From assembly GCA_023379675.1 (NCBI GenBank), contig JAMCPL010000007.1, forward strand, positions 43,637 to 107,636: a stretch of DNA of 64,000 nt, in the 5' to 3' direction. Below are positions 1 through 11,941 of the stretch, piece after piece. Position 1 is the first letter of the stretch, and every line of letters starts with the position of its first letter. The notes beneath the pieces were generated by a model that searched no databases, was not told the DNA's origin, and saw nothing but the letters and a program-made list of their open reading frames with translations. The DNA is from Actinomycetota bacterium. Lineage in GTDB: Bacteria; Actinomycetota; Acidimicrobiia; Acidimicrobiales; JAMCPL01. A program made the position numbers and the translations under genes.

Positions 1-638
1 TTGCAGACAAACTCCACCCCTTCGACCCGAAGCTGCTCCAACCGCCTGTCCAATACATGCTTTTCCATCTTGAATTCCGGTATGCCGTAGCGCAATAAGC
101 CTCCTGGCTTGGCGGCCCTTTCGTAGACCACCACTCTGTGACCGGCCCTCCTCAATTGCTGTGCACACGCAAGGCCGGCAGGCCCGGAACCTACAATGGC
201 GACAGACTTCGATGTCTCGCTCTCGGGTGGTTGCGGCACCACCCATCCTTCGGCCCATGCATGCTCAATGATCTCGTACTCCATCCTCTCGATGGTTACA
301 GGCTCGGCGGCAATACCCAGTACGCAGGCAGCCTCACAGGGAGCAGGGCAGAGCCTACCGGTGAACTCGGGAAAGTTGTGGGTAGCCTGTAGCCTTTCCG
401 CGGCTTCACGCCAGTTGCCCCGGTACACAAGATCGTTCCATTCAGGGATTAAATTGCCGAGAGGGCATCCGTCATGGCAGAACGGTATTCCACAATCCAT
501 GCATCTCGCGGCCTGTTCACGTGCGCGCTCCTCGGGAAATGAACTGTACACTTCCTTCCAATCCCGTATTCTTACCGCAACTGGCCTACGATCGGGCAGC
601 TGGCGTGAGTATTCCAGAAAACCGGTGATCTTACCCAC
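1..638 (-). CDS. gltD: Glutamate synthase small subunit (partial, runs off the window start)
   Basis: Beta subunit of NADPH glutamate synthase; it passes electrons from NAD(P)H through FAD and Fe-S clusters to GltB. It is missing from the ORF track, but the reverse strand translates cleanly from a GTG at 638. Visible parts are the N-terminal cluster cysteines ([14 protein letters not shown] and CPAPCEAAC) and the FAD Rossmann motif [14 protein letters not shown]. The GTG overlaps the gltB stop by 8 bases and has GGAGG about 9 bases upstream, so the two genes are translationally coupled. About 212 codons are present; the NADPH-binding C-terminal half lies outside the window. Confidence 0.95.
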   Translation of the reverse strand, partial: MGKITGFLEYSRQLPDRRPVAVRIRDWKEVYSSFPEERAREQAARCMDCGIPFCHDGCPLGNLIPEWNDLVYRGNWREAAERLQATHNFPEFTGRLCPAPCEAACVLGIAAEPVTIERMEYEIIEHAWAEGWVVPQPPESETSKSVAIVGSGPAGLACAQQLRRAGHRVVVYERAAKPGGLLRYGIPEFKMEKHVLDRRLEQLRVEGVEFVC

Positions 639-3600
639 GAATAGCCTCCATGATGGCATCTTCCACTGGCCTACCCTCCTTCTCAGCCAGTTCGGAAATA
701 CGAATTATCTTGGCGTAGTCACGAGGCATGACCTTCATGAACGATCTCCAGGATCCCGGTCGTGCTGACAGTATGCCAGAGGCGGTTGCGGATCCGGTAG
801 CCTCGTAATACCTGGTCAGTAAGGAATCCAGCATGGCAATATCTTCGCCATCGAGAGAAACCAGGTCAACCATGTCCATATTGATATTGGCGGTCATTTC
901 ATCATGATTGTGCCGGTCATGCCGGTACAGGTACGCGGCACCACCTGACATACCGGCAGCAAAGTTGCGCCCTACCGGTCCGAGTATGACGACTGTACCG
1001 CCGGTCATGTACTCACATCCGTGATCTCCCACTCCTTCCGCTACCGCTGTTGCACCCGAGTTCCTTACGCAGAACCTCTCCCCTGCCTGGCCCCGTACAA
1101 ACACCTCTCCCGATGTAGCCCCGTACAACAATACGTTGCCCACAATCACCTGCTCCTCCGCCACGAAAGAAGATCCCTCGGGAGGAACGACCACGATCCT
1201 CCCGCCAGAAAGCCCCTTACCTAGATAGTCATTCGCATCTCCAACCAGCCTCATAGTAATGCCACCACAGACAAATGCGCCGAAACTCTGGCCGGCAGAA
1301 CCATTGAACGTCAGCTCCACAAAATCGTCCTGCAACGAATCCGGCCCGTAACGTTTTACTATCTCATGCGCGGTAAGCGTACCCACCGTCCTGTCGGTAT
1401 TCCTGATCGGAATGCTCAAACGCACCGGTATTCCACTCTCGATGCCGTCCAGACATGCTCCTACGAACCCATGGTCCAATTGCATATCAATGCCATGGTT
1501 CTGCGCACAACAAGCAAACCTTGCCACAGGATTGAAAGACTCGGGAACCATAAGTATAGATGACAGGTCCAACCCTTTCGCCTTCCAATGCGATACGCTC
1601 AGATCTACGTCAAGCAGGTCCATCCTACCCACCGCTTCCTCCAGGGACCTTAATCCCAAGGCAGCCAGATACTCCCTCACCTCGGTGGCTATCATCTCAA
1701 AAAATGCAACAACGAAATCAGGCTTCCCGGTAAAGCGCTCCCGCAAGGTGGGATTCTGGGTTGCAATGCCTACCGGACATGTGTCGAGGTGGCACACCCG
1801 CATCATCACGCAACCCATTGCCACCAGCGCCATCGTCGCAAACCCAAACTCCTCCGCTCCCAGAAGAGCACCGACAATGACGTCGCGACCAGTCTTTAGC
1901 TGGCCGTCCACCTGTACCACTATACGGTCCCGGAGTCCGTTGGCCACCAGCACCTGGTTGGTCTCTGCAAGCCCCATCTCCCATGGTATGCCAGCATGCT
2001 TGATCGACGTGAGTGGCGCAGCTCCCGTTCCCCCGTCGTGTCCCGAAATAAGGACTACATCCGATTTTGCCTTGGCCACTCCTGCTGCAACCGTGCCAAC
2101 TCCCACTTCGGCGACGAGCTTCACATGGATACGCGCCTGGGGATTAGCGCATTTTAGATCGTGAATGAGCTGAGCTATGTCCTCGATGGAATATATGTCG
2201 TGATGAGGCGGCGGCGATATCAGCCCTACACCGGGCGTAGAGTAGCGTGTTCGGGCAATCCAAGGATACACCTTATGCCCGGGCAACTGGCCTCCCTCTC
2301 CCGGTTTCGCACCCTGGGAAATCTTGATCTGTATATCATCGGCATTGGTCAGGTATTCAATCGTAACGCCAAAGCGCCCAGAAGCGACCTGTTTGATCGC
2401 ACTGCGCTTCCAGTCTCCATTCTCGAGCGGCGTGAATCGCTCGGAGTCCTCACCACCCTCACCAGTGTTCGACTTGGCGCCAAGTCTGTTCATGGCAATT
2501 GCAAGTACCTCGTGAGCCTCTTGTGATATCGAGCCATATGACATTGCTCCCGTTGAGAAACGCTTGACAATGTCTGACAACGGCTCGACCTCTTCAATGG
2601 GAACAGGCGGTAGCACGCCGGTTTTCAGAGTCATCAGTCCTCTCAGCGTACATAGGTCCTCAGCCTGGTGATCCACAAGGCTGCTGTACTCTTTGAAGGT
2701 ACGGTAGTCACGGTTCCTGACCGCCTGCTGCAGCTTGAATACCACCCTCGGACCGAGAAGATGTCTCTCTCCCTCCCTCCTCCACCGGTATTCTCCGCCT
2801 GTTTCCAGTTCTCTATGTGCTCGAGCGCTACGGGCTGCGTGGTATGCAAGGTGGTGGCGTGCCACGGTTTCCTGCGCGATCACCTCTAGGCCTACACCGC
2901 CGATACGGCTTGTCGTACCAGTAAAGTATTCGTCGATGAAGTCACGGTCAAGACCTACCGCCTCGAATACTTGCGCGCCGATATAGGACGCCACCGTGGA
3001 TATGCCCATCTTGGACATCACTTTGACAATCCCTTTGACGCAAGCCTTCACGTAATTGCGCCGTGCCCTACGGGCTGGGATATCTTGGAGCAAGCCTGTA
3101 GCCACCATGTCGTCGATAGTCTCGAATGCAAGATAGGGATTCACCGCAGAGGCGCCATAGCTGACCAGCAACGCCATGTGATGCACCTCTCTCGCTTCGC
3201 CCGTCTCGGCGATAAGGCCCACCCTGGTGCGTGTACGTTCCCTCACCAGATGCTCGTGGACCGAGGAAACCAACAGAAGCATCGGTATAGGTGCAAGTGA
3301 CGGACTCGAGTTGCGGTCAGAGAGGATGATCACGTTTGCACCGCGAGCAATGGCACTACTCACCTGACTTCTCACATCTTCGATCGCTTCCGCCATGGAT
3401 GCAGCCCCTCCTGACGAATCGAAAAGACCGTCTATGGCAAAAGCCTTGAAAGACGGGGTATCACCATGCTCGTTGACATACATCAGCTTAGCCAGTTCTT
3501 CGTTGTCTATCACGGGATAGTCCATAATAATCTGCCTGCACGAGGATGGCTGAGGATCAAGCAGGTTGCCTTCAGTGCCTATCTTCGTACGTGTGGCAGT

Positions 3601-5412
3601 GACCATCTCCTCTCTTATGGCATCCAGTGGCGGGTTGGTCACTTGGGCAAATAGCTGCGTAAAGTAGTCGTACAGCAACCGGGGCCGACTGGAAAGAACT
3701 GCAATGGACGCATCATTTCCCATCGAACCTATGGGCTCTTGAGCATTGGTGGCCATGGGAGAGATCAGCACCAACAGATCCTCGTTGGTATATCCAAACA
3801 GCTGCTGACGATGCACGACTGATGAGTGTTGCGGGGTCAGCATTTTCCTTGACGGAAGGTCACGAAGATACACCTGCTCGGAGTCGAGCCACTGACGGTA
3901 TGGCTTGGTGCTCGCCAGATCAGCTTTGATCTCTTCATCCTCTATGATCCGCCCTTGAGATGTATCGACGAGGAACATCCTGCCTGGTTGCAACCTACCC
4001 TTGCGCACCACTCTGGATGGTTCTATGTCCAGGACTCCTGTTTCGGAAGCAAGGACAACCATGCCATCGATGGTGAGAAGCCATCTGGACGGCCTGAACC
4101 CGTTCCGATCCAGAACACCACCGGCCACGGTACCATCAGTGAAGATAATGGCGGCCGGACCGTCCCAGGGTTCCATGAGTGACGCGTGATACCTGTAAAA
4201 CGCCCGACGCTCCGGATCCATTGAATCATTGGCTTCCCACGCCTCAGGTATCATCATGAGCACAGCATGCGGGAGTGTCCTGCCTCCAAGATGGAGCAGC
4301 TCCACCACCTCGTCGAAGGATGCCGAATCGGATGCGCCTGGGGTACATATTGGGAGCACTCTCTCGAGATCTCCTGGGAAGCGTGGGGATGACAGCAACG
4401 ACTCCCGAGCGCGCATCCAGTTCCGGTTGCCAGTAAGGGTATTGATCTCACCGTTATGGGCGATGTAGCGGTAAGGGTGAGCAAGCGGCCACGACGGGAA
4501 CGTATTGGTAGAGAATCGCGAGTGTACTAGAGCCACAGCGGACTCGAACCTTTCATTCAATAAATCTGGATAGAAACCGGCAAGCTGATGGGCCGTCAGC
4601 ATGCCTTTGTACACAATAGTCCTGCACGATAGTGATGGTATATACAGCCCGTCTATAGCGTGCTCGGCCCTTTTCCTGAGGCAGAACGACATCCTGTCGA
4701 GAGCCAGCCTACTCTCGGCATCGTTAGCCATCCTCGGACCATTATCATCCAAGTACGACACAGCCACCTGATAGAACGTTCCCATTGCATCTCTAGCGCT
4801 CGTGCCAAGCTGGGATGGATCTGTGGGAACGTTGCGCCAGCCCAGCACCTGAAGGGATTCCTCGGTCGCCAGGTCGGTAAATGCAGCAATGGCTTTCTGC
4901 GCTGCACTCTTATCGCGAGGTAAGTTGACAAGCCCGCATGCGTAAGTTCCCTCCTCTCGGCCACCTATACACAGTTCCTCCTGCGCCTGGAGGAACTGGT
5001 GGGGCATCTGCACCAGTATGCCCGCCCCGTCCCCGGTTGCTTCCTCGGCCCCGGTAGCTCCCCTGTGAGACAGATGTTTCAGCGCCGTCAGGCCACTATC
5101 GACTATTCGGCGGCTCTTGCGACCATGCAAATCCACCACCAGCGCTATCCCGCATGAATCATGCTCGAATGCAGGATTGTAAAGTCCTGCGTTGCCGCCA
5201 GCTGCACGGCCATTGGAGACACCACCGCCGTCTCCAATGGAGGTGAAAGCTCCGCACCTACCGCCACTGCTTCTATGAGGGTCACCACCGTCGCATCCAG
5301 TGCCATTATCGCCGCCACCAATGGCAACGGCTGGAGCGCCAGCGCCTCCAAGGCAGTGGTCATTACTGTTCAACCTGATTTTACTTGCCGTCACGTATGC
5401 GTCCTTCTCCAT
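631..5412 (-). CDS. gltB: Glutamate synthase large subunit
   Basis: Makes two glutamates from glutamine and 2-oxoglutarate in nitrogen assimilation. The Ntn-type glutaminase domain starts at the catalytic Cys, here Cys87 in EHDSCGIA. The FMN barrel and the 3Fe-4S motif ([15 protein letters not shown]) follow, then the C-terminal GXGXG beta-helix ([18 protein letters not shown]). At 1593 residues it is longer than the usual ~1500. The excess is an 86-residue segment before Cys87, rich in Gly and Asp, where the family normally has a propeptide of roughly 10-45 residues. A later start is possible, but none just before the Cys is obvious. gltD follows with an overlap; thiO lies divergently upstream. 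Confidence 0.96.
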   Translation of the reverse strand: MEKDAYVTASKIRLNSNDHCLGGAGAPAVAIGGGDNGTGCDGGDPHRSSGGRCGAFTSIGDGGGVSNGRAAGGNAGLYNPAFEHDSCGIALVVDLHGRKSRRIVDSGLTALKHLSHRGATGAEEATGDGAGILVQMPHQFLQAQEELCIGGREEGTYACGLVNLPRDKSAAQKAIAAFTDLATEESLQVLGWRNVPTDPSQLGTSARDAMGTFYQVAVSYLDDNGPRMANDAESRLALDRMSFCLRKRAEHAIDGLYIPSLSCRTIVYKGMLTAHQLAGFYPDLLNERFESAVALVHSRFSTNTFPSWPLAHPYRYIAHNGEINTLTGNRNWMRARESLLSSPRFPGDLERVLPICTPGASDSASFDEVVELLHLGGRTLPHAVLMMIPEAWEANDSMDPERRAFYRYHASLMEPWDGPAAIIFTDGTVAGGVLDRNGFRPSRWLLTIDGMVVLASETGVLDIEPSRVVRKGRLQPGRMFLVDTSQGRIIEDEEIKADLASTKPYRQWLDSEQVYLRDLPSRKMLTPQHSSVVHRQQLFGYTNEDLLVLISPMATNAQEPIGSMGNDASIAVLSSRPRLLYDYFTQLFAQVTNPPLDAIREEMVTATRTKIGTEGNLLDPQPSSCRQIIMDYPVIDNEELAKLMYVNEHGDTPSFKAFAIDGLFDSSGGAASMAEAIEDVRSQVSSAIARGANVIILSDRNSSPSLAPIPMLLLVSSVHEHLVRERTRTRVGLIAETGEAREVHHMALLVSYGASAVNPYLAFETIDDMVATGLLQDIPARRARRNYVKACVKGIVKVMSKMGISTVASYIGAQVFEAVGLDRDFIDEYFTGTTSRIGGVGLEVIAQETVARHHLAYHAARSARAHRELETGGEYRWRREGERHLLGPRVVFKLQQAVRNRDYRTFKEYSSLVDHQAEDLCTLRGLMTLKTGVLPPVPIEEVEPLSDIVKRFSTGAMSYGSISQEAHEVLAIAMNRLGAKSNTGEGGEDSERFTPLENGDWKRSAIKQVASGRFGVTIEYLTNADDIQIKISQGAKPGEGGQLPGHKVYPWIARTRYSTPGVGLISPPPHHDIYSIEDIAQLIHDLKCANPQARIHVKLVAEVGVGTVAAGVAKAKSDVVLISGHDGGTGAAPLTSIKHAGIPWEMGLAETNQVLVANGLRDRIVVQVDGQLKTGRDVIVGALLGAEEFGFATMALVAMGCVMMRVCHLDTCPVGIATQNPTLRERFTGKPDFVVAFFEMIATEVREYLAALGLRSLEEAVGRMDLLDVDLSVSHWKAKGLDLSSILMVPESFNPVARFACCAQNHGIDMQLDHGFVGACLDGIESGIPVRLSIPIRNTDRTVGTLTAHEIVKRYGPDSLQDDFVELTFNGSAGQSFGAFVCGGITMRLVGDANDYLGKGLSGGRIVVVPPEGSSFVAEEQVIVGNVLLYGATSGEVFVRGQAGERFCVRNSGATAVAEGVGDHGCEYMTGGTVVILGPVGRNFAAGMSGGAAYLYRHDRHNHDEMTANINMDMVDLVSLDGEDIAMLDSLLTRYYEATGSATASGILSARPGSWRSFMKVMPRDYAKIIRISELAEKEGRPVEDAIMEAIRG

Positions 5413-5483
5413 CTCTTGTATCGGGAAAGCTGATCATCGGGACGGCACTGGCCCGGAGCAACGGTACTGGTGCACCGGCGGTA

Positions 5484-5512
5484 TTGACCCACCATCCATG
5501 TCACCGTACTAT
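5484..5512 (+). promoter_or_regulatory. Sigma-70-type promoter for the thiO operon
   Basis: TTGACC (5484-5489), a 17-base spacer and TACTAT (5507-5512). The predicted transcript start, near 5519, is only about 7 bases before the GTG used for thiO, so the mRNA would be nearly leaderless. No TPP-riboswitch-like structure fits in that space. Confidence 0.5.
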
Positions 5513-5525
5513 TATTAGTATAGCA

Positions 5526-6788
5526 GTGAAGAATGAATATAGCATAGCCATAGTCGGGGGAGGGATAATAGGCCTCAGTATTGCCTTTACGGCAGTCGAG
5601 CCAGGCAGCAAGGTTGCCATTATAGATCCTGCCCCGGGGAGGGGGACCACCTGGGTGGCAGCGGGCATGCTGGCCCCCGTAACCGAGGCGTACTATGGTG
5701 AGGAGCCTGAGCTGGATCTCAGCTTGGCGGCAGCCGCACGATGGCCATCCTTCGCCGAGGCGCTTGAACACGAGAGCGGTTGCCGCATTGGCTACAGGCA
5801 GGTCGGAACCATGGTAGTCGCCGCCGACAATGACGACCGGACCTTCATCAAGGAACTCTACGACTTCCAGGCAAACATGGGCCTTGACGTACAGTGGTTG
5901 AATCCATCAGAAGCACGAGAGCTTGTGCCGCAACTGGCTCCGTCTACTCGCGGCGGTCTGCTCGCACGGGGCGACTACCAAGTGGATCCCAGGTTGGTGG
6001 CGGATGCGCTGGTAAAAGTCGCCGGGGATCGAACGTATGATATCATCCGGGCAAGTGCAACATCCGTAGAACCGGTCACTACAGGGGATCACTCCATCAA
6101 GCTCGATTCTGGAGAATACATCAAGGCCGAAAAGGTTGTCTTGTGCACCGGAGCGTGGACGTCGCAGGTGCCCGGAATTCCCGAATACATTTCGACGGCG
6201 ATCAGACCCGTGAAGGGTGAGATTGTACGGGTATCTGCACCGGAGCCATCACGCCTGCCTTCACATACCGTGAGAGCGATAGCAAAGGGACACTCAGTGT
6301 ATATGGTTCCGCGGCTGGATGGCACGCTCGTGATCGGCGCCACGATGGAAGAGAAGGGTTTCGATACGTCGGTACGGTCAGGCGCGGTATACGAGCTACT
6401 GCGGGACGCAAGGGAGATATTGCCGGTTGCGGGAGAACTATCCTTCGACGAGGCCATTGCTGGTCTACGGCCGGCCACACCTGACAATGGCCCACTAATC
6501 GGCTATATCGACGGCATTGGAGCTGTTGGTACCAGTAGTGCTGATAGTGGAAGTGGTGCTGGAGCAGGCCACGGCCGGCCGGGCACCGGTAAGTCGCTTA
6601 TAGTGGCGGCAGGCCACTACCGCAATGGCGTACTGCTGGCGCCCATCACCGCCGAAGCGGTAAAGGCACTCCTGCTGGGTGATGTGGGCAATATACCACC
6701 CGAGGTACTCCCCTTCTCCCCTGCCAGGTTTGCCGACACCGGCTTGACCATCCAGACTGGATACTCTCGCAATAGGGAACCTGTATAG
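5526..6788 (+). CDS. thiO: Glycine oxidase ThiO (FAD-dependent)
   Basis: Oxidises glycine with O2 to iminoacetate, the nitrogen/carbon unit used by ThiG to build the thiazole of thiamine. The dinucleotide-binding motif IAIVGGGIIGLSIAF is at the N-terminus and the DAO fold runs on to a C-terminal VAAGHYRNGVLLAP motif. The track ORF opens at 5385, but its first 47 codons look non-coding; the GTG at 5526 (VKNEYS) places the FAD motif where the family has it and gives 420 residues. A Ser/Gly-rich insert (TSSADSGSGAGAGHG) interrupts the conserved region near the C-terminus. It heads thiO-thiS-thiG-thiD and overlaps thiS by one base. Confidence 0.9.
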   Translation: MKNEYSIAIVGGGIIGLSIAFTAVEPGSKVAIIDPAPGRGTTWVAAGMLAPVTEAYYGEEPELDLSLAAAARWPSFAEALEHESGCRIGYRQVGTMVVAADNDDRTFIKELYDFQANMGLDVQWLNPSEARELVPQLAPSTRGGLLARGDYQVDPRLVADALVKVAGDRTYDIIRASATSVEPVTTGDHSIKLDSGEYIKAEKVVLCTGAWTSQVPGIPEYISTAIRPVKGEIVRVSAPEPSRLPSHTVRAIAKGHSVYMVPRLDGTLVIGATMEEKGFDTSVRSGAVYELLRDAREILPVAGELSFDEAIAGLRPATPDNGPLIGYIDGIGAVGTSSADSGSGAGAGHGRPGTGKSLIVAAGHYRNGVLLAPITAEAVKALLLGDVGNIPPEVLPFSPARFADTGLTIQTGYSRNREPV

Positions 6789-6991
6789 TGAGGGAAATCA
6801 CGCTAAACGGCGAGGCGGTCGTGGTCGAGGAGACCACCTCAATCGAAGATCTGATCAGCGTGCGCTACCCTTCCACCACGGGTATTGCAGTAGCCATAGA
6901 CGGCACCATCGTGCCGCGTAGCAAGTGGAATGCCACCGAGTTGCCCGCCGGCGGTAAGGTGGAAGTGATAACCGCGGTTGCCGGTGGATAA
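6788..6991 (+). CDS. thiS: Sulfur carrier protein ThiS
   Basis: Small ubiquitin-like sulfur carrier of 67 residues ending in the required Gly-Gly (AVAGG). The C-terminal glycine is adenylated and converted to a thiocarboxylate that delivers sulfur to ThiG. Its GTG start overlaps the thiO stop (TAGTG), so translation is coupled. Length and C-terminus are standard for the family. The adenylating partner ThiF/MoeB and the cysteine desulfurase are not in this window. Confidence 0.93.
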   Translation: MREITLNGEAVVVEETTSIEDLISVRYPSTTGIAVAIDGTIVPRSKWNATELPAGGKVEVITAVAGG

Positions 6992-8108
<1,117 letters not shown>

Positions 8109-8119
8109 CACCGTTAACT

Positions 8120-9073
8120 GTGCTTGTCGTGGCCGGGTCTGATTCGAGCGGCGGGGCGGGCATGCAGGCCGACATACGCACGCTGGGCGCCCTCGGCATA
8201 CACTGCGCTTGCGCGCTTACTGCAGTGACAGCGCAGGATACCCGGCATGTGGCCGGCATCCTACCTGTACCGGCCACATTGTTGGATTCTCAGATAGAAC
8301 TCGCCATCGGTGATTTCACAATACTGGCAACCAAAATCGGCATGCTGGCAACGGAGGATAATGTCATACGAGTCGCCCAACGCGTACAAGCAGGTGACCT
8401 ACCAAATGTCGTAGTGGACCCGGTGCTTGCCTCGTCCTCTGGGAAATCACTTATCGATCAAGATGGCATACGGGCATATCGCGAGCAGCTGTTACCTGCA
8501 GCCTTGCTGGTTACCCCCAATATACCGGAAGCCGAGCTTCTCACTGGCATGGCTATCGGAAACGAGGCGGACATGGCCCGCGCGGGAACATTGCTGGTGG
8601 AAATGGGTGCCACGGTCGCCATGGTAAAAGGTGGCCACGTAGGCGGATCCACCTCTATGGACGTGGTAGCGTGCGGTGCGAGTGACGATCTTCGGATTGC
8701 AATAGATGCTCTCGCACAAGATAGCCGCCCAGCTGCACCCGATGGGACTTCTCCCTCGCTTGATGTAACGGGTCAATCGCCAGAGGGTGTTATATCACAG
8801 AGCAGTACATCTTTTCACATCACCACCACTGCACAGGGCAACCGATCTGAGATCGTGCTCACTGCTCCCCGCGTGCGCACAAAAAACACCAGAGGCACTG
8901 GCTGCACGCTATCTTCCGCTATAGCTGCATATATGGCACGGGGCGATACGGTCGTAGACGCGATTGTAAAAGCCAAATACTTCGTTACTGCTGCGATAGC
9001 CGGGGCATCGCAGTGGACGCTTGGAAAGGGCAACGGCCCAATCGATCAATTAGGCTGGAACGAGCAGAGCTGA
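8120..9073 (+). CDS. thiD: Hydroxymethylpyrimidine / phosphomethylpyrimidine kinase
   Basis: Ribokinase-fold enzyme that phosphorylates HMP and HMP-P for coupling to the thiazole. Visible motifs: VVAGSDSSGGAGMQADI at the N-terminus, VVVDPVLASSSG in the middle and the anion-hole/base motif NTRGTGCTLSSAIAA near the C-terminus. At 317 residues it exceeds the usual ~265 because of a Ser/Asp/Pro-rich insert of about 45 residues (ALAQDSRPAAPDGTS onward) before the RTKNTRGTG motif. The GTG start 11 bases after thiG leaves an unusually short N-terminus before the AGSD motif, so an upstream non-canonical start is possible. Last gene of the thi operon. Confidence 0.92.
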   Translation: MLVVAGSDSSGGAGMQADIRTLGALGIHCACALTAVTAQDTRHVAGILPVPATLLDSQIELAIGDFTILATKIGMLATEDNVIRVAQRVQAGDLPNVVVDPVLASSSGKSLIDQDGIRAYREQLLPAALLVTPNIPEAELLTGMAIGNEADMARAGTLLVEMGATVAMVKGGHVGGSTSMDVVACGASDDLRIAIDALAQDSRPAAPDGTSPSLDVTGQSPEGVISQSSTSFHITTTAQGNRSEIVLTAPRVRTKNTRGTGCTLSSAIAAYMARGDTVVDAIVKAKYFVTAAIAGASQWTLGKGNGPIDQLGWNEQS

Positions 9074-9135
9074 GTTCAAAGCCGCAGATGGCAAGATACG
9101 TGTCTTGCCTCCCTTGCGATGATGGCATATTACAT

Positions 9136-9507
9136 TTACAAACCGCTTGGTAATACTTTCACCAAACCGGTTGGCGTCATGCCAGTAGTGCCTTTTACTG
9201 AGATCCTATGCGTGGTGAGTGCGTGTTTCATCCATGCTGCCAGCTCAGGCGTTCGTAATATTAGCATTCCAGAAGAGCCATTGTGTCGTTGAGGTCCCGC
9301 AAGCACAGCCTCCTCAGCCTCTATCGACATCATAATCTGGCGAGTCTCGATAGCTCTGAATGATAAAAATTCCTGCTTGGTAGCGGTACCAGCTGGCCAC
9401 CCTTGCAAACTCGCTGTACCCATCTTCTTTGTTAGGGATGGAGGTAATGCCTTATACGTATCGTACTGGCGACTGGCAGATGCCTGGGCAACACTCAGGG
9501 ATGCCAC
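9136..9507 (-). CDS. Doubtful hypothetical ORF downstream of the PilZ gene
   Basis: A 123-codon ORF on the same strand as the PilZ gene and 47 bases after it. I recognise no family, signal peptide or membrane segment. There is no clear ribosome binding site in front of its GTG start, and plus-strand ORFs overlap its 5' end. It may be a short c-di-GMP or motility accessory gene, a decayed gene, or chance. No other gene candidate fits between thiD (9073) and the PilZ gene (9555). Confidence 0.3.
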   Translation of the reverse strand: MASLSVAQASASRQYDTYKALPPSLTKKMGTASLQGWPAGTATKQEFLSFRAIETRQIMMSIEAEEAVLAGPQRHNGSSGMLILRTPELAAWMKHALTTHRISVKGTTGMTPTGLVKVLPSGL

Positions 9508-9554
9508 ATGTCCGTCATGCTGGGCAGCCTGCCATAACAGGGAATATTGTCGCC

Positions 9555-10250
9555 TTACTGCTCCACTCGCGCCGCCTTTATCTGAACCGAGAATACATGC
9601 CGTCTTATCACGGCGGCATCCCGCTCACGGACATTGGAGAATTTGACGCCCAGTTTACAGATATCCTCATGGTCTCTACGCCATAACACCATGCCAGCCT
9701 GATCGATCCACTTATCTTCCAGTTGAAATCTGGAATGGATGCGCTCATCGACGGAGGGCCAGTCACCACGTTTCATCGAGCAACGTATACCGCCTTCGCA
9801 GAGATCAACTACGGTGGCAATCGCCGTGTCTGAACCAGAAACGGTCAGCCCTGCCTTCAACAGTGCTACGGACCTGAGGTACTGCCTGCGATCGATTACC
9901 TCGATAGAACTTACGGGTCCCACCACGAGGCAATCCGCCACGGAGTTGTCCGGTCTGGCCTCCACATTCACCCTGTGATAGCCCGAATCAGAGGTCCAGC
10001 CAAGAGTCATCTGTAGCCCATCGGGCACCTGTAGCCGCTCACCGAAGTCGGGCATCACTATAACGACAGTATTGCCATTTGCCGCTTGATCCACCACGAC
10101 TGAACTGAAGGAATGATCGGAACGGCCACTTGTCCGAACCTCCACCTTCTGGCCCACGTGTGGCATATCCTTTGAGCTTCCCGTCACATAAGCCCTGGGA
10201 AATGACCCCCGACGGCCATCTCTGGGAAGTCTTTTCGACGACACAACCAC
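9555..10250 (-). CDS. PilZ-domain protein, YcgR-like c-di-GMP receptor
   Basis: Predicted cytoplasmic c-di-GMP-binding protein of 231 residues. The N-terminal ~110 residues look like the beta-rich YcgR/PilZN domain. The PilZ domain follows, with the arginine motif RRQYLR at 121-126 and a DxSxxG-type motif reading DLCEGG at 149-154, where Cys replaces the usual Ser. The true start may lie later than the track start; Met29 (MPHVGQKVEVR) is a candidate. The GGDEF-EAL protein at 13.4 kb is the likely source or sink of its ligand. Flagellar or pilus genes are not in view, so the output is unknown. Confidence 0.8.
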   Translation of the reverse strand: MVVSSKRLPRDGRRGSFPRAYVTGSSKDMPHVGQKVEVRTSGRSDHSFSSVVVDQAANGNTVVIVMPDFGERLQVPDGLQMTLGWTSDSGYHRVNVEARPDNSVADCLVVGPVSSIEVIDRRQYLRSVALLKAGLTVSGSDTAIATVVDLCEGGIRCSMKRGDWPSVDERIHSRFQLEDKWIDQAGMVLWRRDHEDICKLGVKFSNVRERDAAVIRRHVFSVQIKAARVEQ

Positions 10251-10563
10251 CTCCCTTTAACGCAACAATCAATCATATTCGAACTATACACCACCCTCAC
10301 AATATGCTCCGTAAGTGTCCCACCCATCAAAGACCAAACTATCCGTGATGTCGATTACGAATATGCATGCCTGTGCACCTGCGGAATACCGTACAAGTTA
10401 CCGGCGTTTAGAGATCTCCCAGCATCATCCCACCGTCAATTGCCAGCAGTCAAGCTCTGCGCGCCGCACTGCCACCCCATCGCCCGAACTACTCGATACC
10501 GGAGGCTGAGCGCCGTCGCATCATCGCCGTAGCATCTCCCAGGGGCCTGCAGAACAGGGTTGG
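10251..10563. other. Intergenic stretch between yebC and the PilZ gene
   Basis: About 310 bases downstream of yebC and upstream of the PilZ gene, both on the minus strand. A 64-codon plus-strand ORF (10315-10509) has no protein-like character. The PilZ promoter is expected here, but no strong -35/-10 pair stands out. Confidence 0.4.
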
Positions 10564-11313
10564 TCACGCATCCAACGTAGCCAGAATGCTATCTGGGATA
10601 TCAAAATTTGACCAGACGCTCTGCACGTCATCGTGATCATCCAACGCCTCCACAAGCCTGATTACCTTCCTCGCGTCGCTTTCGTCCTCGATGGCTATCG
10701 TATTAGAAGGCGCAAGAACCAGCTCGCCGGACTTCACTTCCATGCCGGCCTCTTGGATGGCCTCGACAACTATACGCAACTGGCCGGACGAGCATGTAAC
10801 CAGCCAGCCCTCATCATCCTTCACAACATCTTCTGCACCTGCGTCCAAGGCAGTAAGCATCAAGGTGTCTTCGTCGGCGGATCCATCCACATAGACCTGG
10901 CCCAATCTCTGGAATTGCCAGGACACGGCACCCGGTTCAGCCATGGATCCGCCGTTCCTGTTGAAAATGCTGCGAATATCTGCCCCGGTACGGTTCTTGT
11001 TGTCGGTCAGGCACTCCGCTATCACGGCAACACCTCCTTGAGCGTAGCCCTCGTAAGACACCGATTCGTACTGGACACCCTCCAGCTCTCCGGTACCTCT
11101 CTTGATGGCCCTATCGATCGTGTCCATCGGAACGGAAGCCGCCCGTGCCTTCTCGAACATAGTGCGGAGCGTCGCATTGACATCCACGTCTCCACCTCCG
11201 TCGCGTGCCGCAACTTCGATCTGGCGGATGAGCTTGGCAAAGAGCTTGCCGCGTGCCTTGTCCTGGGCAGCTTTACGATGTTTGGTGGTTGCCCACTTCG
11301 AATGTCCCGACAT
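10564..11313 (-). CDS. yebC: YebC/PmpR-family protein (TACO1-like)
   Basis: 249 residues with the diagnostic start MSGHSKWATTKHRKAAQDKARGK and the family motif YEGYAQGGVAVIAECLTDNKNRT. Family members act as DNA-binding regulators (PmpR) or, in recent work, in resolving ribosome stalling at proline runs; which applies here cannot be read from sequence. It starts 4 bases after the pdxT stop with an AGGAAGG-type ribosome site inside the end of pdxT, so it is the third gene of pdxS-pdxT-yebC. That linkage is common in actinobacteria. Confidence 0.94.
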   Translation of the reverse strand: MSGHSKWATTKHRKAAQDKARGKLFAKLIRQIEVAARDGGGDVDVNATLRTMFEKARAASVPMDTIDRAIKRGTGELEGVQYESVSYEGYAQGGVAVIAECLTDNKNRTGADIRSIFNRNGGSMAEPGAVSWQFQRLGQVYVDGSADEDTLMLTALDAGAEDVVKDDEGWLVTCSSGQLRIVVEAIQEAGMEVKSGELVLAPSNTIAIEDESDARKVIRLVEALDDHDDVQSVWSNFDIPDSILATLDA

Positions 11314-11317
11314 TTGA

Positions 11318-11926
11318 CTATCTTACCTTCCTCTCCACGGTCTGGCGTGAACCATCTCTCATCATCTCTACAAATAACGAGTGCACGCGCCGGTCGGCAG
11401 TCAATTCCGGATGGAATGTGCAGGCAAGCACGGTTCCCTCCCTGCACATCGCAATATCCCCTTCGACTCGAGCAAGTACCTCCACTCGTGGTCCGGCGGC
11501 GATTACTCGTGGAGCCCTGATAAACACGCCGTGGAATGGTGCAGGCCCGATACCGCTTATCCAGATGTCCTTCTCGAAAGATTGGAGTTGCCGGCCATAG
11601 CCGTTCCTTTTTATCGAAACATCGAGCATCTTGAACGAAATCTGATCGTCCCTGCCATCTGCTATCTCTGCGGAAAGCATGATCATGCCAGCGCATGTCG
11701 CAAGTACAGGCATGCCATCAATTATCAGACGACGAAGCGGCTCGAAAAGACCCACCGACTCCATCAGTATGGACATAGTAGTCGATTCCCCCCCAGGCAT
11801 TACCAGACCATCAATCCCATCGAGATCATCCGGCCGCCTTATGTACCTACTGCCTACCGAGATGGAACCCAAGATGTCTGCGTGCGCAGCAAAATCACCC
11901 TGAAGAGCGAGGATACCTGCAATCAC
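11318..11926 (-). CDS. pdxT: Pyridoxal 5'-phosphate synthase glutaminase subunit
   Basis: Class I glutamine amidotransferase that feeds ammonia to PdxS. The start MIAGILALQGDFAAHADIL, the GLVMPGGESTT motif, the nucleophile elbow LATCAGMIML and the catalytic His-x-Glu in FHPELT are all present. 202 residues is normal. The GTG start, 15 bases after the pdxS stop, is supported by CAGGAG about 9 bases upstream. Confidence 0.95.
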   Translation of the reverse strand: MIAGILALQGDFAAHADILGSISVGSRYIRRPDDLDGIDGLVMPGGESTTMSILMESVGLFEPLRRLIIDGMPVLATCAGMIMLSAEIADGRDDQISFKMLDVSIKRNGYGRQLQSFEKDIWISGIGPAPFHGVFIRAPRVIAAGPRVEVLARVEGDIAMCREGTVLACTFHPELTADRRVHSLFVEMMRDGSRQTVERKVR

Positions 11927-11941
11927 GTGGAGGCACTCCTG

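Noticed and set aside
5413-5525. TPP riboswitch ahead of the thi operon
   Set aside because: The promoter lies directly before thiO, leaving about 7 bases of leader; the conserved TPP-riboswitch blocks are absent.
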